Source: Flavobacterium sp. CS20
GTDB lineage: Bacteria > Bacteroidota > Bacteroidia > Flavobacteriales > Flavobacteriaceae
DNA: 64,000 nucleotides
NCBI RefSeq assembly: GCF_018080005.1
Contig: NZ_CP073015.1
Location: 2,074,501-2,138,500 of the forward strand
Direction of reading: 5' to 3'
The notes beneath the pieces were generated by a model. The model was not told the origin of the DNA. It ran no database searches and saw only the letters and a program-made list of their open reading frames with translations. A program made the position numbers and the translations under genes. Positions 45,629 to 54,426 of the stretch are shown here, piece after piece. The first letter of the stretch is position 1; each line of letters opens with the position of its first letter.

Positions 45629-46003
45629 ATGAGTGAATTGATATATAAAGATGAATCTTATTCTATAATTGGAAAATGTATGGAAGTCCATAATCAATTA
45701 GGATCAGGATTTTTAGAAATTGTTTACAAAGATGCATTAGAATATGAATTCAAGAAATGTGGAATTGAATACGAAAGAGAAAAAAGATACAAAGTAAATT
45801 ATAAAGGTATTATTTTACCTCATAAATTTTATGCTGATTTTGTCGTGATGGATAAAAGTATTCTGGAAGTCAAAGCAGTTTCCGCTATTTCTGATGCCTT
45901 TGTAGCTCAGGCTATAAATTACCTCAAAGTTTCAAATAACAAATTAGCATTAATTGTAAATTTTGGAGACTTAAAACTCAGCTACCAAAGAATTGTTTGT
46001 TGA
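45629..46003 (+). CDS. GxxExxY protein (PD-(D/E)XK-like)
   Basis: 124 residues. It contains the name motif G27-F-L-E30-I-V-Y33 in HNQLGSGFLEIVYKDAL. A nuclease-like core follows: HKFYADFVVMDKSILEVKAV, where D and E-x-K fit PD-(D/E)XK. Biochemical function of the family is not known to me. It is bracketed by nine hairpin repeats (two upstream, seven downstream), as if gene and hairpins travel together. ATG follows an AT-rich leader. Intact. Confidence 0.88.
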   Translation: MSELIYKDESYSIIGKCMEVHNQLGSGFLEIVYKDALEYEFKKCGIEYEREKRYKVNYKGIILPHKFYADFVVMDKSILEVKAVSAISDAFVAQAINYLKVSNNKLALIVNFGDLKLSYQRIVC

Positions 46004-46007
46004 AATA

Positions 46008-46327
46008 GATGCGAATTTATTAGTGCATTAATGGCATAAATTAAAAGCCACAAATTCACGAATGAAATATATTAGTGCATTAGTGGCTGAAAAATTAAAA
46101 GCCACGAATTCACGAATGAAATATTAGTGCATTAGTGGCATAAATTAAAAGCCACAGATTCAAGAATGAAATATATTAGTGCATTAGTGGCTGAAAAATT
46201 AAAGCCACGAATTCACGAATGAAATATATTAGTGCATTAGTGGCTGAAAAATTAAAGCCACGAATTCTCGAATGAAATATTAGTGCATTAGTGGCTGAAA
46301 AATTAAAGCCACAAATTCTCGAATGAA
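46008..46327. repeat. Array of seven hairpin repeats downstream of the GxxExxY gene
   Basis: Degenerate copy ending 46035, full copies 46047-46087, 46101-46139, 46151-46191, 46204-46244, 46257-46295, and a half copy 46308-46327. Spacers are short near-constant strings such as TGAAAAATTAAA, giving a period of about 50-54. Loops vary between ATATT and ATATATT. The half copy matches the first upstream copy over its first arm (CCACAAATTCTCGAATGAAA). The rest of the gap to glyS (46328-46376) is empty. Confidence 0.88.
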
Positions 46328-46376
46328 AAAGATGCTATAGAAATTTTTTTGATTTCACAATAATTTTTGAATAGCA

Positions 46377-47912
46377 TTATTTCAACCATTTCTTAAAACT
46401 CAATTCCGCCTCTAATATTGATTTCAATTCTGCAATTTTCACCCGCTTTTGCTCCATACTATCACGATAACGGATAGTTACAGAATCATCTTCTCTGGTG
46501 TCGTGGTCAATGGTAATACAAAACGGTGTTCCTGCCGCATCTTGACGTCTGTAGCGGCGACCAACGGCGTCTTTTTCGTCATAAGCTACATTGAAATCCC
46601 ACTTGAGATCTTCAACGATTTTTTCTGCAATTTCTGGTAAACCGTCGCGTTTTAATAAGGGTAAAACAGCTGCTTTTACTGGTGCTAAAATTGAAGGCAG
46701 TTTTAAAACTGTTCTCGAAGAGCCGTCTTCCAAAGTCTCATCTTGAAGTGTTGCTGAAAAGACAGCAAGAAACATACGGTCTAAACCAATTGAAGTTTCT
46801 ATCACATAAGGCGTGTAAGACTCGCTTTCTTCATGGTCAAAATATTGTAATTTTTTACCTGATAATTTTTCATGGGCTTTCAGGTCAAAATCGGTTCTGG
46901 AATGAATGCCTTCTAATTCTTTAAAGCCAAACGGAAAATCAAATTCAATGTCTGTTGCCGCATTGGCGTAATGTGCTAATTTCTCATGGTCGTGAAAACG
47001 GTAATGCTCTTTGCCTAAACCTAAGGAATCATGCCAAGCTTGGCGTTGTTCTTTCCAATATTCAAACCATTTGAGTTCGTCTCCAGGCTTGACAAAAAAC
47101 TGCATTTCCATTTGTTCAAACTCGCGTTGTCTGAAGATAAACTGACGGGCAACAATTTCATTTCTAAAGGCTTTACCGATTTGAGCAATACCAAACGGGA
47201 TTTTCATCCGACCTGTTTTTTGCACATTGGCAAAATTTACAAAAATTCCCTGTGCCGTTTCAGGTCTAAGATACAAGTCAGATGCCGACTCTGAAGACGC
47301 ACCCATTTTAGTACCAAACATCAAGTTAAATTGTTTGACGTCGATCCAATTTTTTGACCCTGAGGCAGGACAAGCTATGTCTAATTCTTCAATCAAAGCT
47401 TTGACATCAGCAAGGTTTTCTTCAGTAAGCGATTTAGCCAAGCGTTCTAAAATTTCTTTTGAACGTGCTCTGTATTTCACCACACGTGGATGAGTGTTTA
47501 CAAACTGTGCTTCGTCAAAATCATCGCCAAAGCGTTTTTTGGCTTTTGCAATTTCTTTTTGCACTTTTTGCTCTAGTTTTTCTACATAATCTTCTACTAA
47601 AACATCAGCACGATAGCGTTTTTTAGAATCCTTATTGTCGATTAACGGATCATTAAACGCATCAACGTGTCCAGAAGCTTTCCAAGTTTTAGGATGCATC
47701 AGTATAGCCGCGTCTAAACCAACGATGTTTTGGTGGAGTTGCGTCATACTTTTCCACCAATAGGTTTTGATGTTATTTTTGAGTTCAACGCCATTTTGAC
47801 CGTAGTCATAAACCGCGCTTAAACCATCGTATATTTCGCTCGACGAAAAAATATAGCCATATTCCTTAGCGTGAGCGATTACCTGCTTAAATTTATCTTG
47901 ATTATTTGCCAT
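46377..47912 (-). CDS. glyS: Glycine-tRNA ligase (homodimeric type)
   Basis: Charges tRNA-Gly. 511 residues of the single-chain class II GlyRS found in Bacteroidota. Motifs: SSEIYDGLSAVYDYGQNG, LYLRPETAQGIFVNFANV, IAQIGKAFRNEIVARQFIFR and YVIETSIGLDRMFLAVF; C-terminal anticodon-binding domain from about 415. Intact; a -7 box lies four bases before its ATG. Confidence 0.95.
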   Translation of the reverse strand: MANNQDKFKQVIAHAKEYGYIFSSSEIYDGLSAVYDYGQNGVELKNNIKTYWWKSMTQLHQNIVGLDAAILMHPKTWKASGHVDAFNDPLIDNKDSKKRYRADVLVEDYVEKLEQKVQKEIAKAKKRFGDDFDEAQFVNTHPRVVKYRARSKEILERLAKSLTEENLADVKALIEELDIACPASGSKNWIDVKQFNLMFGTKMGASSESASDLYLRPETAQGIFVNFANVQKTGRMKIPFGIAQIGKAFRNEIVARQFIFRQREFEQMEMQFFVKPGDELKWFEYWKEQRQAWHDSLGLGKEHYRFHDHEKLAHYANAATDIEFDFPFGFKELEGIHSRTDFDLKAHEKLSGKKLQYFDHEESESYTPYVIETSIGLDRMFLAVFSATLQDETLEDGSSRTVLKLPSILAPVKAAVLPLLKRDGLPEIAEKIVEDLKWDFNVAYDEKDAVGRRYRRQDAAGTPFCITIDHDTREDDSVTIRYRDSMEQKRVKIAELKSILEAELSFKKWLK

Positions 47913-47916
47913 AGTG

Positions 47917-47924
47917 CAAAAATA
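47917..47924 (-). promoter_or_regulatory. -7 box of a leaderless glyS promoter
   Basis: Minus-strand TATTTTTG followed by CACT and the ATG of glyS, the same spacing as at clpS and lipB. Confidence 0.5.
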
Positions 47925-48232
47925 TAAATTAAAGCCTGATTATGATTTAGAAAGATACATATTTCTATGTTTATGTGTTTATAGGTTTTTAAGTTTACAA
48001 GCTGAAAGTATTATGTAAGCTTTTTATATGAGTAAAGATAATTAGAATAAGATCCTTACTAACATAACGTTAGGCTTTGCAAATCTTATGGCTAATAAAT
48101 AATTGGTATAACAACAATAGACTTCGCATAAAGCAAAATCTTATAAACCCATAAACTCATATTATGACATTGCTCATATTTTATAGACCAAAATTTATTG
48201 ATATTTGGAATACAATTTAAAACCTATTAACG
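47925..48232. other. Intergenic gap without recognised features
   Basis: About 310 AT-rich bases between divergent glyS and the CBS gene. I see no reading frame, RNA or strong hairpin. Confidence 0.5.
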
Positions 48233-48655
48233 ATGAAAAATCGAGATATCATATCAAAAATAATGACCAAAAACTTGGTTAAACTCAATTTAGACGACAG
48301 TTTATCAAAAGCCGAAGCCCTATTCAAAAAAAACAAGATTAAACATTTACCCGTTGTAAAAGGGGATAAAATCGTTGGTATGTTGAGTTATTCAGATTTG
48401 TTGCGTATTTCATTTGCTGATGCAACAGATGAGTCTGGTAATTATGTAGAATCTACTGTTTACGATATGTTCAGTCTTGAACAAGTTATGACCCATAAAG
48501 TGATTTGTGTCAACAGTGATGATTCTATCAAAGATGTTGCTGAGATTTTGGCTCGTGAGCACTTTCATGCCTTGCCTGTTATTGAGCATGATGAACTCAT
48601 TGGCATTATCACCTCAACAGACATTATCAATTTCTTTTTAGATCGGTTCTATTAA
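48233..48655 (+). CDS. CBS-domain pair protein
   Basis: 140 residues consisting of two CBS domains: ISKIMTKNLVKLNLDDSLSK ... HLPVVKGDKIVGMLSYSDLL and LEQVMTHKVICVNSDDSIKD ... ALPVIEHDELIGIITSTDII. Such stand-alone pairs bind adenine nucleotides and act as energy-state sensors. Target unknown. Followed by the 18-base post-stop motif. Confidence 0.92.
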   Translation: MKNRDIISKIMTKNLVKLNLDDSLSKAEALFKKNKIKHLPVVKGDKIVGMLSYSDLLRISFADATDESGNYVESTVYDMFSLEQVMTHKVICVNSDDSIKDVAEILAREHFHALPVIEHDELIGIITSTDIINFFLDRFY

Positions 48656-48672
48656 ACCATTCATCTATATAA

Positions 48673-48690
48673 TAACGTGAGTTCGACTAA
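48673..48690 (+). repeat. 18-base post-stop motif, copy 3
   Basis: TAACGTGAGTTCGACTAA, 17 bases after the CBS gene and on its strand. Confidence 0.6.
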
Positions 48691-48778
48691 CGACATATAC
48701 TTTTATTTTAGGATTGTTTAAAGCAGTTTTTCAGCTAATGAAGTCTCTAACCAACAGCAACTGAGAATGCCAATTGGT

Positions 48779-51106
48779 TTAGAATGTTTCAACATGCTTA
48801 AACTCAATTTTTCTCTTTATGATTATGGCGTCATTAACTACAAAAGGTTTAGGTATCATATGAGAGGAACGTTTGGGGACATCAAAAACAGCCTTGTCTA
48901 ATAAATCAAAACGGCTCTCATAAATCACAAACTCAGGTAATGGCAATTTGCTTTTAAATTGAATAATTAAATTTTCGCGATTTACCACATGATATGTCAA
49001 CAGACGGTCTTGATAACGCTTATAGAAAATATGATAAGATTCATTTTTACTAAATATTGAGTCAGCAGTTTGCCCATTAACTTCAAAATGTTCAAAATTA
49101 TATTTTTTATCGGCATAGATTTCTATTCGTCTAATTTCTATTTCTGGGGCAATACTCAGGTTGACTTCTACTTTGTTTTGACTTATAGTATCAACAGTGA
49201 TTTCATATTTTGATTTTGACAAATTTATGTAGGGAGCAATTGCTTTTCTATTAAATCTCGTTTTATACTTGCTTTGCAAACTCGTGCTATCAATTGGTAT
49301 TGTGTTTTTAAAAAACCCTTTATTCCAAGCATCTAAGTTTTGGTCATAGGTAGCCCAAAAGGCTTTTTTTGTATCAACATCTTGCAGGTAAACTAAACTA
49401 TTGGGTTTAGGTCGTGTTTTAGAAAATCCCGAATTAAAATGTGCAACAATAAGAAAAGCTACTCCTAAAAGGAACAATACACGTGATAATAACTTTTTGA
49501 AAGGTAAATAACCAATAAAACTATATACAAGTCCAAAAACTAAAACACAAAAAACAGTAGATATGACAAGCATATTTAAACCTAAGCCAACAGGGAAAAA
49601 CTGAATTAATGGAATGACAAGCCCAATACATGGTAGGCTCAAAAACCAAACTATAAAAAGATTTGGAATTTCTTTAAACGTAGCCATAGCAAATGCAATG
49701 ATTCCAAAACCAAGTGGAATAATAAAATAAGAAGCCCCGGGCAAATAAATATTTATCAGTGCACAAATAATAAACCAAAAAAGTATTGGTGCAATTAAAG
49801 CATTTTGTGGATTGAGTTTTTTTTGAAATCTTGTATATATCAAAAATGTTAACCCAAGTGTTAGGCATACAAATGCAAAAATATAATTGTGCCCATTGTA
49901 AGGAAAACCCTGTAGAATTTCAGAATATTCTGGATATAACCAAAGCAATGCTTTCCAACCCAAAAAACCAAATGCAAATGCACTTAATAATGAAATAATA
50001 AAAGGCAAAAAACCTAAAAACATTTCACGCCTGTTAATAGATTTTGATTTAAAACCAAAAAATATAATAATCAAAAAAAGTAAAACGTTTGCAAGATAAG
50101 CCCACCAAATCCAATCAAAGGGATAATGAAACATACCAAATTCAGGCAAGTTAAAATAAACCATATCTAAATCACTCATAAGATTGTCATCCAATGAGAC
50201 TTCACTAAAATGCTTCAAAAGATCAATAGCATATTCACCTTGATGAGAGAGCGAATTTTTATCTAAGCGTTTTGGTATATCAAGAGAAGTATGATAATCA
50301 AAATGGTCGTCAATAAAGGCAAAGAAAAAACTCGGTATATCTGCTTTTTCTCTGAACACAGTAGAATCAGTGTCGTTTGGCAACATTTTATAGACACTAT
50401 ACATAAGAGATGTTGCCATAGGATGTTTGATTTCAGATTCGGCAAACGCCTTTATCATTTTAGAGTTGCCGTGATTGGTTTCGATAATCATATTACTTGG
50501 ACCACCGCTACCACGAGCTTCAAAATTCAATACTAAGCCAACATTTTTAGCCCAAGGATGATTATCTACAAATAGATTTGCACCAAGAAGCCCAACTTCT
50601 TCAGCATCTGTGAAACAAATAATAATATCATGTTGAGGTATTGTGCCTGAGGCTAAAAACGCTCTTGTGGCTTCTAAGATTGTCGCAACTCCACTAGCGG
50701 CGTCACTTGCTCCAAAAGATGAATGTGGTTCAGAATCGTAGTGAGACATCAATAGTAAAGCCTTAGATTTTGGATTTGTGCCTTCAATTTTAGCAATAAT
50801 ATTTTCTGGAATACTAAACTCACCGTATTTGTTAAGGCTATAGCCTTGTTGGGTATGGACTTTTAGACCGAGATTTTCTAACTGATTGATAATATAATTT
50901 CTAGCATAACTATGTTGATTAGAGCCAACATAATGTTCGTCTGAAGCTAAAGCTTCAACATGCTTAAAAGCTCGGTCAGTAGAAAACTCTACTTTTTTTG
51001 AATTAAAATCTGTAGAATATTGAGGTGAAAAATCATAAAAAACATAACCAATACTAAGAATAAATACCAATAGGGCAATAAACGGATATAGCCTTTGTTT
51101 AATCAT
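48779..51106 (-). CDS. Membrane-bound M28-family aminopeptidase
   Basis: 775 residues. One N-terminal helix (about 8-25) is followed by an extracytoplasmic M28 peptidase domain. Its zinc ligands are seen in LLLMSHYDSEP, SFGASDAASGVATILE, CFTDAEEVGLLGA (E-E) and PNDTDSTVFRE. About eight hydrophobic helices (residues 335-540) and a C-terminal beta-rich domain come after, the layout of Bacteroidota relatives of ER metallopeptidase 1. Likely trims peptides outside the inner membrane. Starts 8 bases inside the end of the zinc-ribbon gene, so the two are coupled. Confidence 0.88.
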   Translation of the reverse strand: MIKQRLYPFIALLVFILSIGYVFYDFSPQYSTDFNSKKVEFSTDRAFKHVEALASDEHYVGSNQHSYARNYIINQLENLGLKVHTQQGYSLNKYGEFSIPENIIAKIEGTNPKSKALLLMSHYDSEPHSSFGASDAASGVATILEATRAFLASGTIPQHDIIICFTDAEEVGLLGANLFVDNHPWAKNVGLVLNFEARGSGGPSNMIIETNHGNSKMIKAFAESEIKHPMATSLMYSVYKMLPNDTDSTVFREKADIPSFFFAFIDDHFDYHTSLDIPKRLDKNSLSHQGEYAIDLLKHFSEVSLDDNLMSDLDMVYFNLPEFGMFHYPFDWIWWAYLANVLLFLIIIFFGFKSKSINRREMFLGFLPFIISLLSAFAFGFLGWKALLWLYPEYSEILQGFPYNGHNYIFAFVCLTLGLTFLIYTRFQKKLNPQNALIAPILFWFIICALINIYLPGASYFIIPLGFGIIAFAMATFKEIPNLFIVWFLSLPCIGLVIPLIQFFPVGLGLNMLVISTVFCVLVFGLVYSFIGYLPFKKLLSRVLFLLGVAFLIVAHFNSGFSKTRPKPNSLVYLQDVDTKKAFWATYDQNLDAWNKGFFKNTIPIDSTSLQSKYKTRFNRKAIAPYINLSKSKYEITVDTISQNKVEVNLSIAPEIEIRRIEIYADKKYNFEHFEVNGQTADSIFSKNESYHIFYKRYQDRLLTYHVVNRENLIIQFKSKLPLPEFVIYESRFDLLDKAVFDVPKRSSHMIPKPFVVNDAIIIKRKIEFKHVETF

Positions 51107-51455
51107 TTTTTATACGTTTTACGAGGGCATAATAATTATCATCCAACGAAAGGTAGCCTTGATCATATACAAAATAGTAAATTTTACCAGCTTTGGTTTT
51201 ATAAATACTGGTAAAATAGTTGAAGTTGAACCCTTTTCTAAGCAAATTATCTTTAGTTGTTTTTGTTTTTTGATTTGGGTTTAGTTTTTCTAGTATTCTG
51301 TAGTTTTTTCTGAGTAGGTTATTTGTATTTCTTAAGATATTTTTGGTGTCACGATTTTTTTTATTGTTGTAAGCATTACGACAATAGTCAGAGCAAAATT
51401 TTTTATCTGCTCTGCCTATAACTTCAATCCCACATTCTAAACATTTCCTTTTCAT
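51099..51455 (-). CDS. Small zinc-ribbon protein
   Basis: 118 residues. N-terminal CLECGIEVIGRADKKFCSDY with four cysteines (CxxC...CxxxC: C-LE-C and FC-SDY-C) forms a zinc ribbon of DUF2116-like type. A basic linker and a C-terminal aromatic segment (FNYFTSIYKTKAGKIYYFVY) follow. No enzyme motif. Could bind nucleic acid or protein; unknown. Overlaps the M28 gene start. Confidence 0.75.
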   Translation of the reverse strand: MKRKCLECGIEVIGRADKKFCSDYCRNAYNNKKNRDTKNILRNTNNLLRKNYRILEKLNPNQKTKTTKDNLLRKGFNFNYFTSIYKTKAGKIYYFVYDQGYLSLDDNYYALVKRIKND

Positions 51456-51527
51456 CAGTTTTTAGTTATGCTATTTCAAAAACTATATATTCTTATTATA
51501 TATGATGTTGAGCGTAAAATTAACAAA

Positions 51528-51555
51528 AAAACCTCAACTCTATCGTTGAGGTTTT
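51528..51555 (-). terminator. Terminator of the adhesin operon
   Basis: Perfect stem AAAACCTCAAC/GTTGAGGTTTT with a six-base loop, 24 bases past the OmpA-family stop; T-rich on the minus strand. Confidence 0.8.
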
Positions 51556-51579
51556 AATTATATTTATTTGATTTAGATA

Positions 51580-53466
51580 TTATTCTACAATAATAAATTT
51601 AGAACGTCTGTTTTTCTCGTGTTCTTTTTCAGTACAACCATTGCTACAATCTATGACTGGTTCGGTTTCTCCTTTTCCTACGGCAGACAATCTAGATTCA
51701 TCTATACCTTTGTCAACGAGATATTTAAGTGTGTTTTTTGCTCTTGCCTCTGAAAGGTTTTGGTTGTAAATTTTTGATCCTCTAATGTCAGTGTGACTTT
51801 CAATTCTAATAACTAAATCAGGATATTTTTTTAAAGTGGCTACGATTTTATCTAATTCAAAAGCGACTTCAGGTCTGATAGATGCTTTATCAAAATCAAA
51901 TAAAATATTGGAGAGTGTAACTTCTCTTTCTTCGATAATTACTTCTATTGGTTTAAGTCTAAGGTCAACTTCCATTAAATCACCTATTGCTGTTATGGTT
52001 TTAGAATCGCTTTCAAAATCTTTTAGATTGGCTTGAATATCGTATTCTAAATTGCTGATTACTATTTCTTGAACCTGACCATTAATGTCAGTAGTTAAAG
52101 AAGCTATTTCATTGTCATCATCATCGTAAAAAAGAACACTTGCGTCTTTTAAAGGTTCGTCTGTATCATTATTTAAGACATTAACAATAATATTAGTCTC
52201 ATCAAGAGGTTTGATAAGTTTGACTTGATAAATATTATCATTTAGTGGATTTTCACCTCTGTTGCTTGATACATAGCCTCTATCAACTTGATTGAAATAG
52301 CTAAATGCAAAATCATCATTTGAGCTATTGATGGGTGCACCTAGATTTTCTGGTTTAGCGTAAGAGCCATTGTTCATACTGGTATGAAAAACGTCTAATC
52401 CACCAAGTCCTAGATGACCATCTGATGAAAAGAACAGTTTGTTATCTGCATCAACAAATGGGAAGCTTTCACGAGCAGGCGTATTAACTTTTGAGCCAAG
52501 ATTTTTAGGTTCGCCAAAGCTACCATCATCATTAATGCTTACCATATATAAATCGGATTTGCCGTAACCACCATCCATATTGCTAGAAAAATATAGCGTT
52601 GAATTGTCAGGGCTTAATGCAGGATGACTAACGGAATATTCTGAGCTTGTGAAAGGTAAAGCTTTGATGTCTTTCCACTCTCCATTGACTTTTTTGGCTT
52701 GATAAATCTTTAATTGCCCTATACCATCTTCGCTTTTTTCGTAATCTCCGTCTAAATAATCATTTCTAGTAAAATATAGGGTTTGCCCATCATTACTAAT
52801 GGCAATTGTACCTTCGTTAAATTTTGTATTTACATCGCCTTCAAGCAGTTTTTCATTTTTAAATGTACCAGCTACATTATCAGCCTTATAGATATCAGTT
52901 GTAGGTTGATCATTCCAGCCATAAGTTCGTCTAGATTTGTTTCTAGAGCTCACAAAATAGAAATAGGTGTCATTTTCGTAACCTCCAAAGTCCGAATATT
53001 CAGAGTTTAAATCCATAGCTTTAGCTTCGTAATTTGGTGCCATGTTTTGGAGTTCTTGAACAAAATCTTTATTGGCTAAAAAAGCTTTAGCTCTACTGTC
53101 ATTTGGTGCTTTGGTAGCAAAATCTTGATAGGCCTTTTTGGCTTTATCATATTTTTTGTTTGAAAGTAATATTTGGGCATAATTAAAGTAGTCTTCAGCT
53201 TGTGGGTTTTCAGCGTTTTTAAAATACTGTTCATAATATCTCTCAGATTCTTTGGTGTTTGAAATATTATAATTGGCAATAGCAAGTTGCTTATAGACAT
53301 AGGCATTAGCCTTATCTTTTGAAATTAGTTTTTCATAACTTTTAATAGCATCTACAAATTCTAGTCTGTTAAAATGCTTATCTGCTTTTTTTGTATCATC
53401 ATTTTGTGCATTCATCGTTTGGAGTGATAGCATCAAAATGAATAGGATTTGTAATATATTTTTCAT
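51580..53466 (-). CDS. OmpA-family protein with TPR and PD40 repeats
   Basis: 628 residues from the ATG at 53466, which begins the signal peptide ILQILFILMLSLQTMNA; the frame is open 24 codons further but reaches into PorP. TPR-like helices (about 25-125), PD40/WD-like propeller (GTIAISNDGQTLYFTRND, SHPALSPDNSTLYFSSNMDGG), a carboxypeptidase-regulatory-like domain (about 430-500). The OmpA peptidoglycan-binding end is ILFDFDKASIRPEV ... RIESHTDIRGS. It matches the PorE/SprE-neighbour type that anchors T9SS surface complexes to peptidoglycan. Last gene of the operon behind two type B cargo genes and PorP/SprF. Confidence 0.88.
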   Translation of the reverse strand: MKNILQILFILMLSLQTMNAQNDDTKKADKHFNRLEFVDAIKSYEKLISKDKANAYVYKQLAIANYNISNTKESERYYEQYFKNAENPQAEDYFNYAQILLSNKKYDKAKKAYQDFATKAPNDSRAKAFLANKDFVQELQNMAPNYEAKAMDLNSEYSDFGGYENDTYFYFVSSRNKSRRTYGWNDQPTTDIYKADNVAGTFKNEKLLEGDVNTKFNEGTIAISNDGQTLYFTRNDYLDGDYEKSEDGIGQLKIYQAKKVNGEWKDIKALPFTSSEYSVSHPALSPDNSTLYFSSNMDGGYGKSDLYMVSINDDGSFGEPKNLGSKVNTPARESFPFVDADNKLFFSSDGHLGLGGLDVFHTSMNNGSYAKPENLGAPINSSNDDFAFSYFNQVDRGYVSSNRGENPLNDNIYQVKLIKPLDETNIIVNVLNNDTDEPLKDASVLFYDDDDNEIASLTTDINGQVQEIVISNLEYDIQANLKDFESDSKTITAIGDLMEVDLRLKPIEVIIEEREVTLSNILFDFDKASIRPEVAFELDKIVATLKKYPDLVIRIESHTDIRGSKIYNQNLSEARAKNTLKYLVDKGIDESRLSAVGKGETEPVIDCSNGCTEKEHEKNRRSKFIIVE

Positions 53467-53488
53467 GGTTTTAAATATAATTTTATGA

Positions 53489-54394
53489 TTAGAAATAACG
53501 AGGTGATAAGAATGTTTTTTTCTTAAAGTAAATATCAAATCTCAAGAAGACTTCAAATGATTCAGTATCTAAAGCACTTGATACATTATCATAAGCAAAG
53601 CCCAGTTGTATCCAATCCGTAGGTCTAAAACCTACTAAACCACTAAAAGAGTCTTCGGTTCTGTATGACGCACCAATTTCAAACTTTTCAAAAAATAAGA
53701 CGTTGGCATTAATGTCGAAAGTGGGATCTGCTCCAAAGTCAGTTTTTACTAAAGTAGAAGGTTTAAATTTGATATTGTCTGACAAGTCAAATACATAACC
53801 AGCCGTTGCAAACAAATGTTGTGTTTCTGAACCAAAAGTGCGACTGTTAGCATCAAGATGCTCTGAATCTAAAAAGTTGGGCATAGATACTCCTAGATAA
53901 TATTTATCTGAATAGAAAAAGAAACCTGCTCCAATGTTGGCAAAGGTTTCGTTGACATTGGAGCTAAAAGCATCGTCATTATTATCTTGTAAAGTCAAAT
54001 CTATTAGACCTACATCAAAAAAAGACGCTCCTGCTTTAATACCAAAAGCCAATTTGTGTTTGGCTCCTAATTCTATGGTATATGATATATCAGCAAATAA
54101 GTTGGTTTCTTCTACGGGACCAATTTCATCGGATATAGCACTTAAACCTACACCCAAACCGTTATCAAGTGGAGTATGTGCGGCAAAGGTAAAGGTTTGT
54201 GGTCCGCCATCAATGTCGGTATATTGGTCTCTGTAAAGCAAACCTACTGACAAACTCTCTCTTGAGCCCGCATAAGCAGGGTTGACCACATTCATATTAT
54301 ACATATATTGGGTGTATTGCGGATCTTGTTGAGCAAAACTATCTGGAATACTCAAAAATCCGATGAGACAAGCTATTATTAATATTTTCTTCAT
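53489..54394 (-). CDS. PorP/SprF-family outer-membrane protein
   Basis: 301 residues. Signal peptide (LIIACLIGFLSIPDSFAQ) then the family start QQDPQYTQYMYNMNVVNPAYAGSR and a predicted beta barrel (GVGLSAISDEIGPVEETNLF, IGASYRTEDSFSGLVGFRP). In gliding Bacteroidota, SprF-like proteins are needed for export and attachment of type B cargo such as SprB. Its position right behind two such cargo genes supports that role here. Intact. Confidence 0.93.
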   Translation of the reverse strand: MKKILIIACLIGFLSIPDSFAQQDPQYTQYMYNMNVVNPAYAGSRESLSVGLLYRDQYTDIDGGPQTFTFAAHTPLDNGLGVGLSAISDEIGPVEETNLFADISYTIELGAKHKLAFGIKAGASFFDVGLIDLTLQDNNDDAFSSNVNETFANIGAGFFFYSDKYYLGVSMPNFLDSEHLDANSRTFGSETQHLFATAGYVFDLSDNIKFKPSTLVKTDFGADPTFDINANVLFFEKFEIGASYRTEDSFSGLVGFRPTDWIQLGFAYDNVSSALDTESFEVFLRFDIYFKKKTFLSPRYF

Positions 54395-54426
54395 AGTATA
54401 TATTGTTATTTGTTATTTAATGTTGA

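Noticed and set aside
45480..46327. Regular 50-54-base repeats that look like a CRISPR array
   Set aside because: The spacers are nearly the same short AT strings, the repeats are imperfect hairpins on both sides of a gene, and there are no cas genes.
51580..53538. OmpA-family start at 53538
   Set aside because: That start lies inside the PorP gene; the signal peptide begins at 53466.
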